Assembly (NCBI GenBank): GCA_021325595.1
Contig: JAJPGX010000042.1
Coordinates: 1-47,482 of the forward strand
From: Nitrososphaerota archaeon
GTDB lineage: Archaea > Thermoproteota > Nitrososphaeria > Nitrososphaerales > Nitrosopumilaceae
Direction of reading: 5' to 3'
Length of the DNA: 47,482 bases
In this document: piece after piece, positions 24,912-33,915 of the stretch
Numbering within the stretch: the stretch's first letter is position 1
Layout: each line of letters opens with the position of its first letter
Translations under genes and position numbers: made by a program
Notes under the pieces: model-generated
The model's database searches: none
Seen by the model: only the letters and a program-made list of their open reading frames with translations
What the model was told of the DNA's origin: nothing

Positions 24912-25421
24912 ATGCCAAAACGAATTCAAATTTTAATTATAGGTAACAATGAAAACAGTTCCAATCCCGAACTTGAAAAAATTGCATATGAGACAGGTTC
25001 TGAAGTTGCAAAAGCAGGTGCAATTTTAGTAACGGGTGGGTTAGGCGGAGTTATGAATGCCGCATGTCATGGAGCAAAAGATGCAGGCGGAATGACTTTG
25101 GGCATAATTCCTCAGAATGATCCATCATTTGCAAATGAATATTGTGATATTGTAATTCCAAGCGGAATTGGATTGGCAAGAGACTTTTTGACAGCTTTAT
25201 CTGGAGATGGAGTAATAATAATTGGTGGGGGATCAGGTACGCTTTCAGAAGCATGTTTTGCATACATGCACAAGCGTCCAATTGTTGCGGTAAAAGCAAC
25301 CGGCGGAGTGGCTGAAAAATATGCAGATCAGTATCTAGATCACAGGCAAAATATGAAGATAATAGGTGTTACAGATCCTAAAGAAGCCGTAAAAACAATA
25401 ATGCGCGAAATTAAGAAATAG
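24912..25421 (+). CDS. SLOG/LOG-like Rossmann nucleotide-binding protein (TIGR00725-type)
   Basis: 169 residues from the ATG at 24912. The longer frame to 24807 would overlap the FBPA/P tail by 56 nt with unrelated sequence, so I reject it. Motifs are V-T-G-G-L-G-G-V-M-N-A-A for nucleotide binding and I-G-G-G-S-G-T-L-S-E-A, the LOG signature variant. Relatives bind nucleotides or molybdenum cofactor, or act as nucleosidases; this subgroup has no firm function. It overlaps the convergent dehydrogenase gene by 11 nt. Confidence 0.8.
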   Translation: MPKRIQILIIGNNENSSNPELEKIAYETGSEVAKAGAILVTGGLGGVMNAACHGAKDAGGMTLGIIPQNDPSFANEYCDIVIPSGIGLARDFLTALSGDGVIIIGGGSGTLSEACFAYMHKRPIVAVKATGGVAEKYADQYLDHRQNMKIIGVTDPKEAVKTIMREIKK

Positions 25422-26550
25422 AAGTCAGATAAGGATCTGGTTGATAGAAACTACCATGTTTTTGAGAAAGCATCTTTAACTCACTTACTATTTTTGATAT
25501 GCCAAATTCTTTGGCAGTGTCAAATATGGGTTTTTTTAAACCCATTCCAAGGCTTAAGGCTTTTTCAATCTCTAAAACATCGCTTACTTGATTTGTTACT
25601 AGCCATGCGGCATTATTTAGTATTGTACCAAGCAATTGAATCGGATCAAATTTTTTGGCCAATTCTTCAGTAAGATTAATTCGCTCATATTTTTCACCAG
25701 AATATTCATAAAATCCAGAGCCAGATTTTTGTCCTAATTTCTTTTCATTAAATAATTTTTCAATTAAAGGATGTGGGTTTATTACCTTCTTATCGCGAGA
25801 GTGCATCTCAATTGTTGCTTTGTGAATTACGTCTAGACCTGTAAAGTCTGCCAATTCAAATATTCCCATAGGAAAATGCAGTGTAAATTTTACGGCGGAA
25901 TCAATTTCTTCTTTTGTTGCTCCAGTTCTATCCATTGCCCATGCAGCTTCATGTACCAGAGGTATGAAGATCCTATTTACAATAAATCCTGCAACGTCTT
26001 TTTTGCATAACACTGGTTCTTTTGAAATAGATTTTACAAAATTCATTGTAGTATCAATTAGTTCTTTAGATGTCTTCTGACCTGGTATGACTTCTACTAA
26101 TTTCATTAGTTGTGGTGGGTTGAAGAAATGTATTCCAATAAATCTTTCAGGTCTGGTGGTGGTGTTTGCTATTTCTGTGATTGGCAAAGTACTAGTGTTT
26201 GATGCAAAAACTGTCTTGTTTTCTGCTACTTTGTCTACTTCAGAATACACTTTTTTCTTCAAATCCATGATTTCTGGCACTGCTTCAATCATCAAATCAC
26301 AATCTTTTAACGCCTCAGCAAGATCAACGACTGGAGTTATTCTTGCAAATATCTTCTCGTCTTCTTCTTGAGATATTTTTTGTTTTGATACTAGCTTATC
26401 AAGACTCCATTTGATCTTCTCCATTGCCTTGTCAAGAAATTGTTGCTCTATATCTCTGAGAACAACATCATATCCTGCCATAGCTGAAACCTGAGCAATA
26501 CCGTGACCCATTATTCCAGATCCTAAAACTGTGATTTTTTTAATTGTCAT
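25411..26550 (-). CDS. 3-hydroxyacyl-CoA (3-hydroxybutyryl-CoA) dehydrogenase
   Basis: 379 residues. NAD site G-S-G-I-M-G-H-G-I-A, catalytic H in I-G-I-H-F-F-N-P-P, and N in G-F-I-V-N-R. It is longer than the usual ~285 because of a second 3HCDH C-terminal helical domain (about 300-375), as in other archaeal members. It oxidises 3-hydroxybutyryl-CoA to acetoacetyl-CoA. In ammonia-oxidising archaea this step belongs to the regeneration half of the 3-hydroxypropionate/4-hydroxybutyrate carbon-fixation cycle, and that assignment here is by family and taxon. A thiolase for the next step could be the one at 4210. Confidence 0.88.
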   Translation of the reverse strand: MTIKKITVLGSGIMGHGIAQVSAMAGYDVVLRDIEQQFLDKAMEKIKWSLDKLVSKQKISQEEDEKIFARITPVVDLAEALKDCDLMIEAVPEIMDLKKKVYSEVDKVAENKTVFASNTSTLPITEIANTTTRPERFIGIHFFNPPQLMKLVEVIPGQKTSKELIDTTMNFVKSISKEPVLCKKDVAGFIVNRIFIPLVHEAAWAMDRTGATKEEIDSAVKFTLHFPMGIFELADFTGLDVIHKATIEMHSRDKKVINPHPLIEKLFNEKKLGQKSGSGFYEYSGEKYERINLTEELAKKFDPIQLLGTILNNAAWLVTNQVSDVLEIEKALSLGMGLKKPIFDTAKEFGISKIVSELKMLSQKHGSFYQPDPYLTSIS

Positions 26551-26618
26551 ATGTGATGAGGTAAATTTTACATCTATTTGTAAGTTTTTAGTAAATTATA
26601 TTTTAGCAAACTACTCTG

Positions 26619-26873
26619 CTAGAGACTCTCTACGATTTGTCTGATATGTTGTGGGACTTCGGGAAGTTCGCCTATGTGACTGACATTGTTTTGTAATACG
26701 TCAGGACCGATTCTTCTTACTCTTTGGGTTGCAATCAACGTTGCAATTCCTCGGTCTACGTCTTTTTGAGGTAGAACAGTCTTGAGTTTTTCAAGCAACG
26801 TGTTTTCGTCTTCATATTTACTAATTGCGTGTTGTAAGAGCACCAGCTTGTCTTCACTTGATAGTTCTTCCAT
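26619..26873 (-). CDS. hypothetical helical protein (84 aa)
   Basis: I start it at the ATG at 26873; the frame extends to a TTG at 26915, but those residues are Lys-rich and unlike the rest. The protein is acidic and helical, ending in P-E-V-P-Q-H-I-R-Q-I-V-E-S-L. It lies 68 nt after the dehydrogenase start on the same strand, so it is transcribed toward it and might share its mRNA. No family recognised. Confidence 0.6.
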   Translation of the reverse strand: MEELSSEDKLVLLQHAISKYEDENTLLEKLKTVLPQKDVDRGIATLIATQRVRRIGPDVLQNNVSHIGELPEVPQHIRQIVESL

Positions 26874-26975
26874 GTTTTTTGTCTTTTTATCTCCATAAAA
26901 AATCTTTTTACACAATACATCAACATTGGTTTTAGCTATCTTCTTAATACCCGGATACAGACATAGTTTTGGATT

Positions 26976-27635
26976 TTGGATATCGAAAAATTCACTGAGG
27001 ATGTATATACTGTTGCAGAAAAATTAACGCTTGATAAATCACCTGATCTCAAATCTAAGATAAATTTTGTCAGGGAAAGACTAATTGAGTTATATAAAAA
27101 AAACCTAGTAAAAATCAATCACTCTGTACTTGAAATGATTTGTGCGTCAAATCTAATTTCTCAAGGATATACAGTTGACATAGAAAAACATCTCTCAGAC
27201 ATACTAGTTTGTGATGTATTTGCTACCAAGGGAGATGGTACTTTCATAATGGAAATAGAAACAGGGTTTACCCCTCCTGATCATGCGTTAGATACTATTG
27301 ATTATTATGTTGCAAGAATTGCAAGTAAAATAGCTAGATACAGTCAATACTGTTCTAAATTCGCACTTGCAACTCCAGTAGTTGGAATTTTACCTATCCC
27401 AAAAATATTTTTAAAACCACCCAGTAAAAGGACAAAAAGTGAGATTGAAGTGATAAAAAAATTAGTAGATAGATTTTATAAGAATCCGCCAATTGCATTA
27501 GAAGATATACTGAATGCCAGATTGCATTCTGTGTATCTGATAAATATTGACAAATGTTTTGCAAAACAAATGGATCCATATTCATACATGGAACTAATAG
27601 AAAAATTACAAGAAACTAGTGAATTAGATCTCTGA
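26976..27635 (+). CDS. conserved-looking protein, possible restriction-endonuclease-like fold (219 aa)
   Basis: TTG start. Residues about 45-95 show a helix with a Glu (V-L-E-M-I-C-A-S-N-L-I), a strand, an Asp in C-D-V-F-A and a strand with M-E-I-E-T-G. That order (E, D, E-x-E) resembles the core of PD-(D/E)XK nucleases with the Lys replaced. The second half is helical with Y-Y-V-A-R-I-A-S-K-I-A-R-Y. The fold assignment is weak and catalysis doubtful. No clear neighbours in function; divergent from the 84-aa gene. Confidence 0.62.
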   Translation: MDIEKFTEDVYTVAEKLTLDKSPDLKSKINFVRERLIELYKKNLVKINHSVLEMICASNLISQGYTVDIEKHLSDILVCDVFATKGDGTFIMEIETGFTPPDHALDTIDYYVARIASKIARYSQYCSKFALATPVVGILPIPKIFLKPPSKRTKSEIEVIKKLVDRFYKNPPIALEDILNARLHSVYLINIDKCFAKQMDPYSYMELIEKLQETSELDL

Positions 27636-27642
27636 CTTGTTT

Positions 27643-28020
27643 TCAACTATCTGGTATCGTTTGAAGATTTTTAGAATTTTCAAGTTGCATTACAGAACGA
27701 AGTATCAATCCAGAAATTCCTAGATGCGAGGTAAGAAATGCTGCAGCTTCTTCTAAAGGATTTTCTCCACGATATCCTTCATCATATGTCATCTCTATCA
27801 ATCCCTTATCAGTTTCCACCTGTGTCGTTAGTAAGGAGTATGGACCTAGTTTTGTATTTTTTTGTTGGATATACAAATTCAGTTGTACTTTTTTTACAAT
27901 ATATCCTTGCTCAAGAAACTTGCCATCTGACAGTAAAACAATGGTCTTGTCTGGAGGTCTTGCAATACGCTCGGGTTGAACTACATCGATTACCTTCACT
28001 ATATTACACTCGCATCCCAT
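27643..28020 (-). CDS. hypothetical protein (125 aa)
   Basis: A soluble alpha/beta protein starting M-G-C-E-C-N, with strands around K-T-I-V-L-L-S-D-G and K-K-V-Q-L-N-L-Y-I, and a helix with N-P-L-E-E-A-A-A-F-L. No signal or membrane helix. It is convergent with the preceding gene (7-nt gap) and 42 nt downstream of the RAM-domain gene on the same strand. Family not recognised. Confidence 0.6.
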   Translation of the reverse strand: MGCECNIVKVIDVVQPERIARPPDKTIVLLSDGKFLEQGYIVKKVQLNLYIQQKNTKLGPYSLLTTQVETDKGLIEMTYDEGYRGENPLEEAAAFLTSHLGISGLILRSVMQLENSKNLQTIPDS

Positions 28021-28062
28021 TCTAAATAATCTTCTGTACTTAACTTGTATTATATGTGTAAT

Positions 28063-28314
28063 TTACTCGTTATCAATTGTGCCGCCTTGGCCATAGATGA
28101 CTGGCATAGTTACTGTTCCGGTTATATGAGGAACGTTTCTGACTTTGCTTATTGTAGAGTCTACTTTGATGGCATCGTCAGCTCGAACTTTTACAAATAC
28201 ATCGTATTTTCCCATTATTCCATTTACTTCCACAACATTTGGTAAATCTTTGATTTTTTTTATGACTTCTTTTTCATTTCCGGGTACGCATATAGCAAGT
28301 ATGTATGCAATCAT
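28063..28314 (-). CDS. stand-alone Lrp/AsnC effector (RAM) domain protein
   Basis: 83 residues matching only the C-terminal ligand-binding domain of Lrp/AsnC regulators: A-Y-I-L-A-I-C-V-P-G, then V-N-G-I-M-G-K-Y-D-V-F-V-K-V and a final T-V-T-M-P-V. No helix-turn-helix. Stand-alone RAM proteins can assemble as rings, bind amino acids and modulate full-length Lrp proteins. A second one lies at 40564-40860. Ligand unknown. Confidence 0.85.
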   Translation of the reverse strand: MIAYILAICVPGNEKEVIKKIKDLPNVVEVNGIMGKYDVFVKVRADDAIKVDSTISKVRNVPHITGTVTMPVIYGQGGTIDNE

Positions 28315-28359
28315 GACTACAAAACAACTTGTGATATTAAATAACCTATCTTTTGTATA

Positions 28360-29133
28360 CTATTTCTTTCTGAGTTGAAATTTTGATACCAAAACAGATG
28401 CAAATAATGCAGAAAACATTACTATGCTTACCACTGGTCCAAATTCGGGTATTACTACGCTTCCAACAAATTGTATCTCTTTTGAATTGGCTGGAATTAG
28501 ACAGTCCAGAATTCTTTCAGAAGATGTTTCTGTCCTAGTACATGTTATTTGGTTGCCATCTACCTTTACAATCAATTGTTGGCCTGGATAGTCTATTACG
28601 ACCTTTGGAATTTGGTATTCTTGCATTATCTTATTTCCTGTCAATGCGGATGAGTTCATTGAAATTGTTATGGTTTTAGATTCGGTAGACACTCTCACGT
28701 TGTCATATTGTATTAATTCAGTACCATTAGTTCTGACTTTGATCTGGTTGTTAAGAACAGGTATGAGTGTCAGTTGTCCAGCGTTTACGGAAAACTGAGT
28801 TTGAAACGATCTATCCCCATATTTTACGTTGATAACATACACCCCACCCAAGGCATCATCATTTAATACGAAATCATGCACAAAAATTTTGTTTAGGAGT
28901 TTTACTTGTCCTACTTCATACACATTACCGATTGGATTTCTAACTATAATCGTGGCAGGGTTATCATTTACTATTTGAGGCACGGATCCTGTGATTATTA
29001 CCTTGTCCCCTGGTTGATATGTCATTTTATTTGTTGAAGCATAAAGTTGACTAGGTGTTTGTGCATATACAGGAATTATTACTACAAGTATAAGAAATGC
29101 TAATCCTATGAACACTTTCGTGCTAGCATGCAT
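28360..29133 (-). CDS. exported beta-rich protein with PEFG-CTERM sorting signal
   Basis: 257 residues. A Sec signal peptide (hydrophobic about 7-22, likely cleavage after V-Y-A at 24) leads to beta-sandwich-like sequence beginning Q-P-G-D-K-V-I-I-T-G, typical of archaeal surface proteins. The end is P-E-F-G at 229-232, a hydrophobic helix and a basic tail Q-L-R-K-K. PEFG-CTERM is a tripartite signal processed by archaeosortase-type enzymes and is characteristic of Nitrososphaeria. So the protein is surface-attached after processing. No archaeosortase gene is in the window. Confidence 0.88.
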   Translation of the reverse strand: MHASTKVFIGLAFLILVVIIPVYAQTPSQLYASTNKMTYQPGDKVIITGSVPQIVNDNPATIIVRNPIGNVYEVGQVKLLNKIFVHDFVLNDDALGGVYVINVKYGDRSFQTQFSVNAGQLTLIPVLNNQIKVRTNGTELIQYDNVRVSTESKTITISMNSSALTGNKIMQEYQIPKVVIDYPGQQLIVKVDGNQITCTRTETSSERILDCLIPANSKEIQFVGSVVIPEFGPVVSIVMFSALFASVLVSKFQLRKK

Positions 29134-29198
29134 TTACTTGGACTGAATTATTATGATATTTAACTGTAGATTATTCTTTTGAAAATACAATTGTCAAA

Positions 29199-30728
29199 TT
29201 AGAAAAATGCGTCAAGCCCATTTTTTGGTGTAATTTCTCGCTGTTCCAAAACCTTGGACATTTTTTCTCCCATTTTTTTAGCAGCAGTTACTTTTCGCTT
29301 CCCTATCCAATAATATGCTTCATCTATAGTATCTTTTGCAATCAATACAATCAATTTACCAGTGTTTTTTCTACCTGTACGGCCTTTTCGTTGAACATAT
29401 CTTATTGAACTTGGAACATTATCAAAAAATATCACATAATTTACCTCCGATATGTCTAAACCTTCTTCACCTACCCTGGTTGCAATCAATGCCTTGTATT
29501 CGCCATCCCGAAACTTTTGTACTGTTTCAATCTGTTTTTTTTGTTTTAATCCTGTTTCTCCTGCTTTCCCAATTAAAAATCCAGCAGAAATTCCCATTGC
29601 GGTTAATTTTCGATGTATTATTTCTACAGAGTCCCGATAACTAGTAAAAATCAACACCTTGCTTGGAATTTGCTGTACAATTTCTTTTAATTTTATAATC
29701 TTTGAATGTTCAATCCCTTTTTCTTGCGCTGCTTTAGCTAACCTTATTGCTTTACCAAAATTAAGATCATTTTCAAACAAATCTCTAACGCCTACACTTT
29801 TTTTCTCTTGGGTCCTTTCACAGAATCTCAAAAATGATGTAACCCCATGCGATTCAAGAATATTTAGTGCATGGATTAGCCTTATTGCTGTAAAAAGAGG
29901 TTTTGCGGCTTTACGATTCTGTCTTAAAACAAAATCACGTACTCGTAAAAGTTGAGACAATGATCTGTTATCAGACAGATTAAGGCCGAGTCTTCGTAGC
30001 TCGTTGTATCTGGAATCAATAGCTGCTCTGATACATGATTGAATATCCTTCATTTCTGGAGGCAAGTCTATCATTACCCATTGAGTATCCGTCTGTTGTA
30101 CGTATGGGGTGACATCCGGGCTTTCTTCTGTTTTTTGTGCAATGCTTGAGATTTTCAATATTTTTAACATCTCAGATGCTTTTTCTTTTTCACTTGGGAG
30201 TGTAGCAGTCATTCCAATTATCCTAATATCAGAATTTTGAAAACGTTCTGCTATTCCAGCATACGCATAATCTCCAACAGTTCTATGGGCTTCATCAAAT
30301 ATTATCAAAGAGAATTGTTTAGGTGATACTAGTTGTCTGTCAAGATCATTTTTTACAATTTCAGGAGTGGCACAAATTATGCTATTTATCCATAATTTTT
30401 TACGTTTACTAAGCAAGTCTTCGCCAGTAATAAGAGCAATATCATCAACAAGTAAGTTATTTTTTAAAAACTCGTAATGTTGATGTGCTAGAACTCTAGT
30501 TGGTGCAAGAAATAGTGATCCACCCTTTCCTTCTAAAAGGAAATGAGCAATAACTTGTAGTGCTACTGCTGTTTTACCAAGACCTGTTGGCAGTACAATT
30601 AAGCAATTTTCTGCTATCGCTTGCTTTGCTAAGTTTGATTGATATTCCCTATATTCTATGCTTGATTTTTTAATTAGTTTGTGATCAACAAAGTTATTTT
30701 CCAAGCACAATTCATCTTGAATTTGCAT
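29199..30728 (-). CDS. Hef-type (FANCM-like) DEAH helicase, helicase part only, with C-terminal PIP-like motif
   Basis: 509 residues from the ATG at 30728; an in-frame TTG at 30752 would add 8. Superfamily 2 motifs: P-T-G-L-G-K-T (47-53), D-E-A-H (145-148), then a helical thumb-like insert between the two RecA folds as in Hef/FANCM, and Q-R-K-G-R-T-G-R as motif VI. Hef unwinds forks and branched DNA. Many euryarchaeal versions carry an XPF-type nuclease and HhH domain, which are missing here. The last residues K-N-G-L-D-A-F-F resemble a PCNA-interacting peptide. It is divergent from the dCMP deaminase/PolB genes. Confidence 0.9.
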   Translation of the reverse strand: MQIQDELCLENNFVDHKLIKKSSIEYREYQSNLAKQAIAENCLIVLPTGLGKTAVALQVIAHFLLEGKGGSLFLAPTRVLAHQHYEFLKNNLLVDDIALITGEDLLSKRKKLWINSIICATPEIVKNDLDRQLVSPKQFSLIIFDEAHRTVGDYAYAGIAERFQNSDIRIIGMTATLPSEKEKASEMLKILKISSIAQKTEESPDVTPYVQQTDTQWVMIDLPPEMKDIQSCIRAAIDSRYNELRRLGLNLSDNRSLSQLLRVRDFVLRQNRKAAKPLFTAIRLIHALNILESHGVTSFLRFCERTQEKKSVGVRDLFENDLNFGKAIRLAKAAQEKGIEHSKIIKLKEIVQQIPSKVLIFTSYRDSVEIIHRKLTAMGISAGFLIGKAGETGLKQKKQIETVQKFRDGEYKALIATRVGEEGLDISEVNYVIFFDNVPSSIRYVQRKGRTGRKNTGKLIVLIAKDTIDEAYYWIGKRKVTAAKKMGEKMSKVLEQREITPKNGLDAFF

Positions 30729-30822
30729 GGTAAAAAGCTTCGCGCAGATCAAACACTAATCATTGCATAACCGGGATTCAATTATTTTGTAATCTTATAT
30801 TGCGGCATGATGATGCCTTTTC

Positions 30823-31359
30823 ATGGGTAAAGAATTTGAGAGACCTACATGGGACGAATATTTTATGTTACAGGCAGAACTTGCCAAATTACGCTCAAAT
30901 TGTATCACAAGACAGGTTGGTGCAGTAATAGTTCGTGACAATAGACAAATTGCTACTGGATATAATGGAACACCCCCTGGGGTGAAAAACTGCTACGAGG
31001 GGGGATGTCAAAGATGCCAACTTCGAAAGCAAGGAAAGATTACATCAGGAGAAGGGTTAGACAGATGTATTTGCAATCACGCCGAAGCAAACGCAATAAT
31101 GCATTGTGCCATACTCGGAGTGGGTTCCGGTACAAAGGATTCAACACTGTATACCACTTTTGTAACATGTCTAGAATGCAGTAAGATGGCAATCACCATA
31201 GGAATTAAAAGAATAGTCTGCCTTGGAACATATCCTGAAACTGACTTTCATCTTTTACATGATGCAGGATTAGAAGTAGTAATTTTGGACAAGAACAGAA
31301 TTAACCACTGGATTCGAGTATTACTAGAGGAATCAGGTACCAATTTAATACCAAAGTGA
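30823..31359 (+). CDS. dCMP deaminase (ComE-type cytidine/deoxycytidylate deaminase)
   Basis: 178 residues. Zinc-dependent deaminase motif H-A-E-A-N-A-I and C-L-E-C supply the catalytic His, Glu and two Cys. An extra Cys-rich insert before it (C-Y-E-G-G-C-Q-R-C ... C-I-C-N-H) is typical of dCMP deaminases that bind a second zinc. It converts dCMP to dUMP for thymidylate synthesis. It lies 4 nt upstream of the PolB gene, so nucleotide supply and replication are cotranscribed. Confidence 0.9.
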   Translation: MGKEFERPTWDEYFMLQAELAKLRSNCITRQVGAVIVRDNRQIATGYNGTPPGVKNCYEGGCQRCQLRKQGKITSGEGLDRCICNHAEANAIMHCAILGVGSGTKDSTLYTTFVTCLECSKMAITIGIKRIVCLGTYPETDFHLLHDAGLEVVILDKNRINHWIRVLLEESGTNLIPK

Positions 31360-31363
31360 TAAG

Positions 31364-33913
31364 ATGCAATCTTCAGCAGTAAGTGAAATCACTAATACGA
31401 TGCCGCCTGCACTGTTAGTATCTGCTACATATGATAGCCAAAAAAAATCCGCCGTGCTAAAATTTTACGAGCCAATATCACAAAAGGTACTACTCTGGAC
31501 AGATAATACTGGACATAAACCATATTGTTATTCTAAATTAAATCCTGAAGAATTAAAATTTCTTTCAGAACGAAAAGACATAATCAAACTTGAAAAAGCC
31601 AGCAAACAAGATCTTTTAAGAGACAGAGCAGTTGACGTTACAAAAATAGTTGTATCAGATCCACTAGCAATTGGTGGCACTCAGACAGATAAGAGTATAA
31701 GAAATATACTGGAAACTTGGGAGTCAGATATCAAATACTATGAGAATTATCTCTATGACAATTCGTTAATAGTTGGCAAATATTACGCCATTGAAAATGG
31801 AAAACTAAAAGAGTTCTCATATTCAATTCCAGACGAGGTTCAACTTGCTTTAAAGGGACTATTGTATGACAAACTTACAAATGTAGGAATCATAGACACA
31901 AAAGAATTTCAAGATCACATAATCGAATGGGCAAATCTTCTCAATCAACCTGTACCAAAAATAAAACGTGTCAGTTTTGATATCGAAGTACAATCAGAAA
32001 CAGGTAGAATACCTGACGCGAAGATAGCAGAAAAAACAATTACTGCCATATCGTTTTGTGGTAGTGATGGACTCAAGGAAGTTTTTGTGTTAAAACTAGC
32101 AGGTAAACAATTAGGCACTAATGAACTGGAGCCTGACATCAAAATCTCATTTTATGATAAAGAAGTTGAAATGATACGCGATGCATTCAAGATTTTAACA
32201 AACTATCCATTTGTTATAACATTCAACGGGGATGATTTTGATATGCCATATCTGTATAACAGAGCAGAACGACTCGGAATTGAACTAAAAGACATACCGC
32301 TTATCATGATGAGAGATTCTGCAACACTAAAGCATGGTGTACACATTGATCTTTATCGTGCGTTTTCCAATCGTTCGTTCCAAATTTACGCCTTTAGTCA
32401 CAAGTATAATGATTTTTCTTTAAACAGCATAGCTGAAGGACTGATTGAAGAGTCGAAAATTGAATACGAAGGAGAGTTAGATGATCTTTCATTATATGAG
32501 CTTGCAAATTATTGTTTTAATGATGCAAGAATAACTGAAAAACTAACCAGTTTCAACAATGACTTGCTTATGAATTTGCTGGTGGTAATCACAAGAATAG
32601 GAAGAATGCCAATTGATGACATATCAAGAATGGGGGTATCGCAATGGATTCGAAGTCTATTTTATTATGAACATAGAAAACATAATTATCTAATTCCTCG
32701 ACGTGAAGAACTAGAACAAAAGTCAGCAACTGCATCAACGGAGGCAGTAATTAAAGATAAAAAATATCGAGGTGGCCTAGTCGTAGAACCTACAGAAGGC
32801 ATTCATTTCAATGTCTTTGTTATGGATTTTGCCAGTCTATATCCAAGCATAATTAAAGTAAGAAACCTCTCTTATGAGACAGTTCGTTGCACACATGATG
32901 AATGTAAAAAAAATACAATTCCTGGTACAAACCATTGGGTTTGTACGAAAAAAAACGGATTAACTGCAATACTTATTGGTTCATTACGAGACTTGCGTGT
33001 AAATTACTATAAGAGCTTGTCAAAAAACCCAAGCCTAAATGAGGATCAAAAACAACTTTATACCGTTGTAAGTCAAGCGTTGAAGGTTATTCTTAATGCA
33101 AGCTATGGAGTCATGGGTGCAGAAATATTTCCACTGTATTGTTTGCCTGTTGCAGAAGCGACTACAGCTGTTGGAAGATACACAATTTTAGAAACCATAG
33201 AAAAATGTAAATCAGTAGGAATTCAAGTTCTTTATGGTGATACAGATTCTCTTTTTCTTAAAGGTCCTACCAGAGATCAAGTGCAAAGCGTTGTAAATTG
33301 GGCAAAGACCGAGTTTGGTGTAGATTTAGATCTTGATAAAGAATACAGGTATGTTGTGTTTAGTACAAGGAAGAAGAACTACCTAGGTGTACAAAAAGAT
33401 GGTAAAGTAGACGTAAAAGGGTTAACTGGGAAAAAATCACACACCCCCCCTTTTATTCGCAATTTATTCTATGAGATACTTGGAATTTTATCAGAAGTAA
33501 AAACAGAAGAAGAGTTTTCCCAATCCAAACAAAAAATCGGAGACATGATATCTCAATATGCAAAGAAATTAAAAGCAAAACAAATTCCGCTTCAAGATTT
33601 AGCTTTTAATGTCATGATTAGTAAGGCGCCATCAGAATATGTTAAAACAATACCACAGCACATACGTGCGGCCAAACTCCTTGAACAGACCAGAGAAATC
33701 AAAAAAGGTGACATCATCTCATATGTCAAAATACTAAACAAGCCCGGAGTAAAACCTGTAGAGATGGCAAGACCCGACGAAATAGATTCTGCAAAATACA
33801 TGGAATTTATGGAAAGTACATTTGATCAAATACTATCATCCATGGATCTTGATTTTAATTCACTTATTGGCGCTCCAAAACAAACTGGCTTAGATCAGTT
33901 CTTTTGGAATTAG
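31364..33913 (+). CDS. polB: family B DNA polymerase
   Basis: 849 residues. The 3'-5' exonuclease has F-D-I-E (about 205-208) and F-N-G-D-D-F-D (about 287). The polymerase has D-F-A-S-L-Y-P-S-I (about 487), N-A-S-Y-G (about 577) and Y-G-D-T-D-S (about 624) with the catalytic Asp pair. The C-terminus Q-T-G-L-D-Q-F-F (840-847) is a canonical PIP box for the sliding clamp. Thaumarchaea have PolB and PolD; this is the monomeric replicative or repair PolB. It follows dCMP deaminase with a 4-nt gap and ends 2 nt before the convergent PAP2 gene. Confidence 0.96.
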   Translation: MQSSAVSEITNTMPPALLVSATYDSQKKSAVLKFYEPISQKVLLWTDNTGHKPYCYSKLNPEELKFLSERKDIIKLEKASKQDLLRDRAVDVTKIVVSDPLAIGGTQTDKSIRNILETWESDIKYYENYLYDNSLIVGKYYAIENGKLKEFSYSIPDEVQLALKGLLYDKLTNVGIIDTKEFQDHIIEWANLLNQPVPKIKRVSFDIEVQSETGRIPDAKIAEKTITAISFCGSDGLKEVFVLKLAGKQLGTNELEPDIKISFYDKEVEMIRDAFKILTNYPFVITFNGDDFDMPYLYNRAERLGIELKDIPLIMMRDSATLKHGVHIDLYRAFSNRSFQIYAFSHKYNDFSLNSIAEGLIEESKIEYEGELDDLSLYELANYCFNDARITEKLTSFNNDLLMNLLVVITRIGRMPIDDISRMGVSQWIRSLFYYEHRKHNYLIPRREELEQKSATASTEAVIKDKKYRGGLVVEPTEGIHFNVFVMDFASLYPSIIKVRNLSYETVRCTHDECKKNTIPGTNHWVCTKKNGLTAILIGSLRDLRVNYYKSLSKNPSLNEDQKQLYTVVSQALKVILNASYGVMGAEIFPLYCLPVAEATTAVGRYTILETIEKCKSVGIQVLYGDTDSLFLKGPTRDQVQSVVNWAKTEFGVDLDLDKEYRYVVFSTRKKNYLGVQKDGKVDVKGLTGKKSHTPPFIRNLFYEILGILSEVKTEEEFSQSKQKIGDMISQYAKKLKAKQIPLQDLAFNVMISKAPSEYVKTIPQHIRAAKLLEQTREIKKGDIISYVKILNKPGVKPVEMARPDEIDSAKYMEFMESTFDQILSSMDLDFNSLIGAPKQTGLDQFFWN

Positions 33914-33915
33914 TT

